10,760 nt of DNA from Bacteroidales bacterium UBA1751 (GTDB taxonomy: Bacteria; Bacteroidota; Bacteroidia; Bacteroidales; UBA932). The stretch's first letter is position 1. Each line of letters starts with the position of its first letter. The stretch spans positions 6,970 to 17,729 of the forward strand of contig DCHN01000076.1 in assembly GCA_002315995.1 (NCBI GenBank), read 5' to 3'. Both the position numbers and the translations under genes were made by a program. The notes beneath the pieces were generated by a model that ran no database searches, was not told the origin of the DNA, and saw nothing but the letters and a program-made list of their open reading frames with translations. Of the stretch, positions 7,080 through 10,760 are shown piece by piece.

Positions 7080-7643
7080 ATGAGGGCCGGAAAAGACATA
7101 TTCATTCTCCTTTCAATTTCCATACTTGTTGCATCGTGCGGTGTAATGAGAAGGTCTGAATCAAGTGCCCGATACTCCAAGGAGAATTACATCTCACATT
7201 ACAGCACCATTGCAGTACGTCAGATGAACATGTATGGCATACCTGCCAGCATAATTCTCGCACAATCAATTCTTGAATCAAACTGGGGAAAGTCTGAACT
7301 CGCCGAGAATGCAAACAATTACTTCGGTATAAAATGCTCCTCATCATGGAAAGGCAAGAGATACAAGCACGATGACGACAAGAAAAAAGAGTGCTTCAGA
7401 AAATACAAGCATCCGGAGGACTCCTTCAAGGACCACTCGCAATTCCTTACAACAAACAAGAGGTACAGCGCTCTGTTTGACCTTGACATTACAGATTACA
7501 AAGCGTGGGCAAAGGGGCTGAAGGCGGCAGGGTATGCTACAAATCCCCAATATGCCCAGTTGCTTATTGACATAATTGACAACAATTCACTTTCACAATA
7601 TGACAGAAAGGATAAGAAGAGTAATAAGCGGAGCAGAAGATAA
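7080..7643 (+). CDS. Lipoprotein glucosaminidase (GH73, FlgJ C-terminal-like)
   Basis: This is a predicted peptidoglycan hydrolase that cleaves the N-acetylglucosamine to N-acetylmuramic acid bond. The N-terminus is a lipoprotein signal, with hydrophobic residues 7-18 and lipobox VASC, making C20 the acylated residue. The protein should therefore be membrane-tethered in the periplasm. The GH73 domain covers about residues 38-175: IPASIILAQSILESNWG with catalytic glutamate E66, the NNYFGIKC motif (79-86), YKHPEDSFKDHSQFL, and the closing KAAGYATNPQYAQLLIDII. At 187 residues it is a single catalytic domain with no LysM or other wall-binding domain. It ends in a basic tail that lies over the start of mltG. 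The start at 7080 puts the signal peptide at the very N-terminus. The gene appears to head a two-gene peptidoglycan operon with mltG. Glucosaminidase family is secure; the cellular role is inferred. Confidence 0.9.
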   Translation: MRAGKDIFILLSISILVASCGVMRRSESSARYSKENYISHYSTIAVRQMNMYGIPASIILAQSILESNWGKSELAENANNYFGIKCSSSWKGKRYKHDDDKKKECFRKYKHPEDSFKDHSQFLTTNKRYSALFDLDITDYKAWAKGLKAAGYATNPQYAQLLIDIIDNNSLSQYDRKDKKSNKRSRR

Positions 7644-8721
7644 GGCAAATGGAGTGAAAACGAGAATCTGCAGCTTTGTTAAGGAACAGACAGGTAACAG
7701 GAAAAAACTGATACGTTTTTCATCTGTTTCATTGCTGGTACTGACTATTACCATATTTGCAATTGTAAAATGCATCAACGTCTTAATTGACAGAAGCAGC
7801 AACCTTATAAATGGAGTGGAGCTCTACATATCTCCGGAGACGGAATTCAGCACTGTGTCTGAAGCAATTCTTCCAAACCTGAAATGGAAAAACAGTTTCA
7901 TGAGAAAAGCTGCAAAAGAGGAGCTGGATAAGAAGATGAAATATGGGTATTACAGGTTCAACAAAGGTTTGAGCACAAACTATATTGCAAGAGCGCTGAA
8001 ATATGGATGGGAATCACCGGTTAGAATAGTCATTCCGGAAAATATACGTTCCAAAGGTGATTTATGTAAGAAACTGGGGAGATATGTAATGGCAGACTCC
8101 GCACAATTCTCTGCTGTAATAGAGAATTACACCCACTTCATTCCCAATACTTACGAAATATACTGGAGCATGAGCGCCGAAAAAATAGTTGAAAGGTTCG
8201 AGAAGGAGTGGAAAATATTCTGGGAAAGCAAACCGGCATTCGCAAAAGAGAGACAGGATGCCTCACTTACAAGGGAGGAGATAGCCATGAAAATAGGACT
8301 ATCGCCAGTGGAAGTGACAATAATAGCATCAATTGTATGCAAGGAGAGCAACCATATTCCAGAATATCACAGAATAGCGGGAGTATATGTACACAGGCTG
8401 AAAATAGGGATGCCGCTCCAGGCAGATCCAACGGTAGTTTTTGCAGTAGGCGACTACACAATAAAAAGGGTAACGGGCCAGCATCTCAAAGTCAACTCCC
8501 CATACAACACATACAAATACAGGGGTCTCCCTCCGGGGCCAATCTGTCTCCCATCAATTGCAGCAATAGATGCAGTACTCAACTATGAAAAAGAGCAGTA
8601 TCTCTACTTCTGCGCAAACTCAAACTTCGACGGAACGCACATATTTGCCAAGACCCTGGCAGAACACAGCCGCAACGGAGCAGCATACCGCAAAGCGCTG
8701 AGAAAAATGGAAAAGAAATAG
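7600..8721 (+). CDS. mltG: Endolytic transglycosylase MltG (YceG-like)
   Basis: MltG is an inner-membrane lytic transglycosylase that cuts nascent glycan strands near the membrane and so sets their length. A short basic cytoplasmic segment is followed by one transmembrane helix, FSSVSLLVLTITIFAIVKC, then a LysM-like part (VELYISPETE; YGYYRF; VRIVIPENIRSKGDLCKKLG) and the YceG catalytic domain. Hallmarks are FIPNTYEIYW, ASIVCKES with the catalytic glutamate equivalent to E. coli E218, LQADPTVVFA, NSPYNTY and GLPPGPICLPS. The start is uncertain. ATG 7600 gives 373 residues and a 44-base overlap with the glucosaminidase gene. ATG 7576 gives 381 residues and a 68-base overlap. GTG 7654, 10 bases past the upstream stop and 8 bases after AAGG, gives 355 residues and no overlap. 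All three leave the membrane helix and catalytic domain intact. Family assignment is secure. Confidence 0.93.
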   Translation: MTERIRRVISGAEDKANGVKTRICSFVKEQTGNRKKLIRFSSVSLLVLTITIFAIVKCINVLIDRSSNLINGVELYISPETEFSTVSEAILPNLKWKNSFMRKAAKEELDKKMKYGYYRFNKGLSTNYIARALKYGWESPVRIVIPENIRSKGDLCKKLGRYVMADSAQFSAVIENYTHFIPNTYEIYWSMSAEKIVERFEKEWKIFWESKPAFAKERQDASLTREEIAMKIGLSPVEVTIIASIVCKESNHIPEYHRIAGVYVHRLKIGMPLQADPTVVFAVGDYTIKRVTGQHLKVNSPYNTYKYRGLPPGPICLPSIAAIDAVLNYEKEQYLYFCANSNFDGTHIFAKTLAEHSRNGAAYRKALRKMEKK

Positions 8722-8725
8722 AAGA

Positions 8726-8741
8726 TTAAACGTTTATAAAC
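8726..8741. repeat. Overlapping palindromes at the mltG/rnz convergent junction
   Basis: TAAACGTTTA (8727-8736) and GTTTATAAAC (8732-8741) are perfect 10-base palindromes that overlap by five bases across the 12-bp gap between the two stop codons. They are AT-rich and have no loop, so they would make poor terminator hairpins; no other terminator is visible here. Confidence 0.3.
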
Positions 8742-9669
8742 TTATTTCAAAGTTCTCACCCTCTTTTGCGCAGAAACTTTCAGGGAATATTGACCTGGCA
8801 TCGTTGAGAATGGCGTCAAGGTTTTTGTATCGCGAAGAGTAATGCCCTAAAATGAGCTTTTCAGCCCCGCAGGCCAATGCGCACTTCGCGGCGTCCGCAG
8901 ATGTAGAGTGGTAGTGTTTCTTTGCCAAATCCTTGTCCAAAGCCGCATATGTGGCCTCATGGTAAAGAAGGTTGACTCCCCTCCCACCCGGCGATAGATT
9001 TTTCAACCATCCACCCAGTTTGGTAAAGGGCATCGTGTCCGAGCAGTAGGCAAAGCAACGTGGCTGATATGGAAGATATGTGAAATCTTCCGGCGTGAGA
9101 ATAAGCCCGTCCCGCTCAATGGTAACCCCCTCCTTCAGACGCGCCATTTCATAATATGTAAGATTGAAGGGCTCTATTTTCTCTTTTCTTATGTTGAGCA
9201 TCGGTGGCTTCTCACGGAAGAAATAGCCGTACGTCTCAACCCTATGCTTGAGAGGAAAAGCAAAAATCTCCAGATTGTTGAACTCGAGAATCTGAAGCGG
9301 CTCCTTGCATTTTACAGGAATGAAATTGATTTCAAAGGCAATGCCCTCGCCAAACATTGCCATAAAGTTGTCTATGTAGTGTTTCAACTCTCCAGGTCCA
9401 TAAATATATACTGGAGCAGTTCTTCCCATAAGAGACATTGTGGAAAGAAAACCCGGAAGACCAAAAATATGGTCTCCGTGAAGATGCGAAATGAATATGT
9501 TGTCTATTCTGGTGAAAGATATTCCACTGCGCTTGAGCTGCATCTGTGCACCCTCTCCGCAATCTATTAAAAAGAAGCGCTCACGAACCTGAAGGATGTG
9601 AGCGCTCGGAAATCTTTCAACAGTGGGAAGGGCCGAAGCCGTTCCCAATGTTGTAAAGCTGAAATTCAT
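8734..9669 (-). CDS. rnz: Ribonuclease Z (tRNA 3' endonuclease)
   Basis: RNase Z removes 3' trailers from tRNA precursors in the cytoplasm. The protein is 311 residues, the usual length of the short bacterial form (E. coli 305). The N-terminus MNFSFTTLGTASALPT and IDCGEGAQMQLKRSGI are typical. The metallo-beta-lactamase motif is SHLHGDH, with H62, H64, D66 and H67. Further conserved metal and catalytic positions are H142 in PLKHR, D211 in YCSDT, H237 in LLYHEAT, H254 in KKHYHSTS and H276 in ILGHYSSR. I do not see the GP-rich exosite arm of the B. subtilis type between H142 and D211. The gene starts within the stop codon of rpsA (TAATG), so translation is probably coupled and the two are probably co-transcribed. 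It converges on mltG with a 12-bp gap. Confidence 0.95.
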   Translation of the reverse strand: MNFSFTTLGTASALPTVERFPSAHILQVRERFFLIDCGEGAQMQLKRSGISFTRIDNIFISHLHGDHIFGLPGFLSTMSLMGRTAPVYIYGPGELKHYIDNFMAMFGEGIAFEINFIPVKCKEPLQILEFNNLEIFAFPLKHRVETYGYFFREKPPMLNIRKEKIEPFNLTYYEMARLKEGVTIERDGLILTPEDFTYLPYQPRCFAYCSDTMPFTKLGGWLKNLSPGGRGVNLLYHEATYAALDKDLAKKHYHSTSADAAKCALACGAEKLILGHYSSRYKNLDAILNDARSIFPESFCAKEGENFEISL

Positions 9670-10760
9670 TAGTTGTTAGCGGAGTTCTCCATCTCCTCTT
9701 TGAGAGCTGCAAGTGAGCTGATGTCACCGAGAGTGGTCTTCTCAATGTTAGCTTTGATCTTCTTTACAGCCTTCTGAGTTGAGTCAGCCTCTGCGCTTCT
9801 CTCCTTGAACTCCTTAGCCTCTGACTCTCTTCTCTTGTCATCAGCTATTCTTGAGTGTGAAAGAATGATCTTCTTGCTGCCCTTGTTGAACTCAATTACT
9901 TTGAAGTCGAGCTTCTCCTCAGCCTTTGCAGTTGTACCATCCTCCTTTACAAGAGTCTTGGCAGGAGCGAATCCCTCAACGCCATACTCAAGAACAACGG
10001 TAGCACCCTTCTCATTGAATGTGGTAACAGTACCCTCATGAACTGAACCTACCTTGAATATTCCCTCATATACATCCCAAGGGTTCTCCTCAAGCTGCTT
10101 GTGGCCAAGGCTCAAACGTCTGTTCTCCTGATCAATCTCAAGAACTACAACCTCAAGCTTCTCACCAATAGCTGTGAACTCAGATGGATGTTTAACCTTC
10201 TTTGTCCAAGAGAGATCAGAGATGTGAACCAAACCGTCAACACCCTCCTCAAGCTCTACGAATACGCCGAAGTTTGTGAAGTTCCTTACAATTGCAGCAT
10301 GCTTTGAACCTACAGGATACTTCTCAAGAATTGAAGCCCATGGATCCTCCTTAAGCTGCTTGATGCCGAGAGACATCTTTCTCTCCTCGCGGTCGAGTGT
10401 GAGAATCTGAGCCTCTACTTCGTCGCCAACCTTCAGGAAATCCTGAGCGCTGCGAAGATGTGAAGACCAGCTCATCTCAGATACGTGAATGAGACCCTCA
10501 ACACCAGGCTGAATCTCAATGAATGCGCCGTAATCTGCAATTACAACAACTTTACCCTTTACAGTGTCACCAACCTTGAGGTCTGCATTGAGAGCATCCC
10601 ATGGATGAGGTGTGAGCTGCTTGAGACCGAGAGCAATTCTCTTCTTTGCATCATCAAAGTCAAGAATAACAACGTTGATCTTTTCATCAAGCTTAACAAC
10701 CTCCTCAGGATGGTTGATTCTGCCCCAAGAGAGGTCTGTGATGTGAATAAGACCATCAAC
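9669..10760 (-). CDS. rpsA: 30S ribosomal protein S1 (C-terminal part, 5' end outside the window)
   Basis: S1 binds mRNA on the 30S subunit and helps start translation, notably on messages with weak Shine-Dalgarno sites, which is the norm in Bacteroidota. The frame is open from the window edge, giving 363 residues of the C-terminal part. At least four S1 (OB-fold) repeats are visible: a partial one with VDGLIHITDLSW, then VEGLIHVSEMSW, VDGLVHISDLSW and the divergent VEGFAPAKTLVK. Linkers of the pattern LGxKQL and NPW/DPW separate them. A charged Lys/Glu-rich tail follows and ends EEMENSANN. An internal ATG at 10475 is in frame but falls inside a repeat and is not the start. Other multi-S1 proteins are less likely because the repeat spacing and order fit S1. 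The stop overlaps the rnz start. Confidence 0.94.
   Translation of the reverse strand, partial: VDGLIHITDLSWGRINHPEEVVKLDEKINVVILDFDDAKKRIALGLKQLTPHPWDALNADLKVGDTVKGKVVVIADYGAFIEIQPGVEGLIHVSEMSWSSHLRSAQDFLKVGDEVEAQILTLDREERKMSLGIKQLKEDPWASILEKYPVGSKHAAIVRNFTNFGVFVELEEGVDGLVHISDLSWTKKVKHPSEFTAIGEKLEVVVLEIDQENRRLSLGHKQLEENPWDVYEGIFKVGSVHEGTVTTFNEKGATVVLEYGVEGFAPAKTLVKEDGTTAKAEEKLDFKVIEFNKGSKKIILSHSRIADDKRRESEAKEFKERSAEADSTQKAVKKIKANIEKTTLGDISSLAALKEEMENSANN

Noticed and set aside
1..10760. Search for a mobile element, defence system, CRISPR array or novel gene cluster
   Set aside because: Every stretch over 100 bases is accounted for by a recognised housekeeping gene or RNA. There is no composition shift, transposase, integrase or repeat array.

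Overview
This window looks like chromosomal housekeeping DNA from a member of the Bacteroidota, most likely the order Bacteroidales. Three things point there. The protein families are of that type: a long TamB-like protein, and a multi-domain ribosomal protein S1 with a charged tail. Promoter-like sites match the Bacteroidetes -7 consensus TAnnTTTG rather than sigma70 -10 boxes. Most starts lack Shine-Dalgarno sequences. The base composition is moderately AT-rich throughout and no segment looks foreign. I see no transposase, integrase, phage gene, CRISPR array, toxin-antitoxin pair or tRNA.

Layout from left to right. (1) The 5' part of tsaD (tRNA t6A synthesis) runs leftward off the window. 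(2) It is divergent from a 1531-residue tamB-like gene; the 92-bp gap holds overlapping -7-like boxes on both strands. (3) tamB converges, one base apart, on mnmA (tRNA 2-thiouridylase, minus strand). (4) Between mnmA and cdd lies a plus-strand gene for the small bacterial SRP RNA (ffs), with its own promoter, closing stem and T-run. It is not a protein gene. (5) cdd (cytidine deaminase, minus) is divergent from a two-gene peptidoglycan unit. The gap between them has a nearly mirror-symmetric bidirectional promoter. (6) The peptidoglycan unit encodes a lipoprotein glucosaminidase and an overlapping MltG-type lytic transglycosylase. (7) mltG converges on a minus-strand pair in which rpsA (S1, C-terminal 363 residues present) is followed by rnz (ribonuclease Z) through a TAATG stop-start overlap.

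The genes fall into three themes: tRNA maturation and modification (tsaD, mnmA, rnz), protein synthesis and export (rpsA, ffs), and envelope building (tamB-like, glucosaminidase, mltG), plus pyrimidine salvage (cdd). I found no clearly new biological system. The observations most worth checking are the ffs gene on the strand opposite mnmA and cdd, the symmetric cdd/glucosaminidase promoter, the overlapping glucosaminidase-mltG pair, and a central insertion in MnmA. Promoter calls are by eye and family assignments rest on motif recognition, not on a search.
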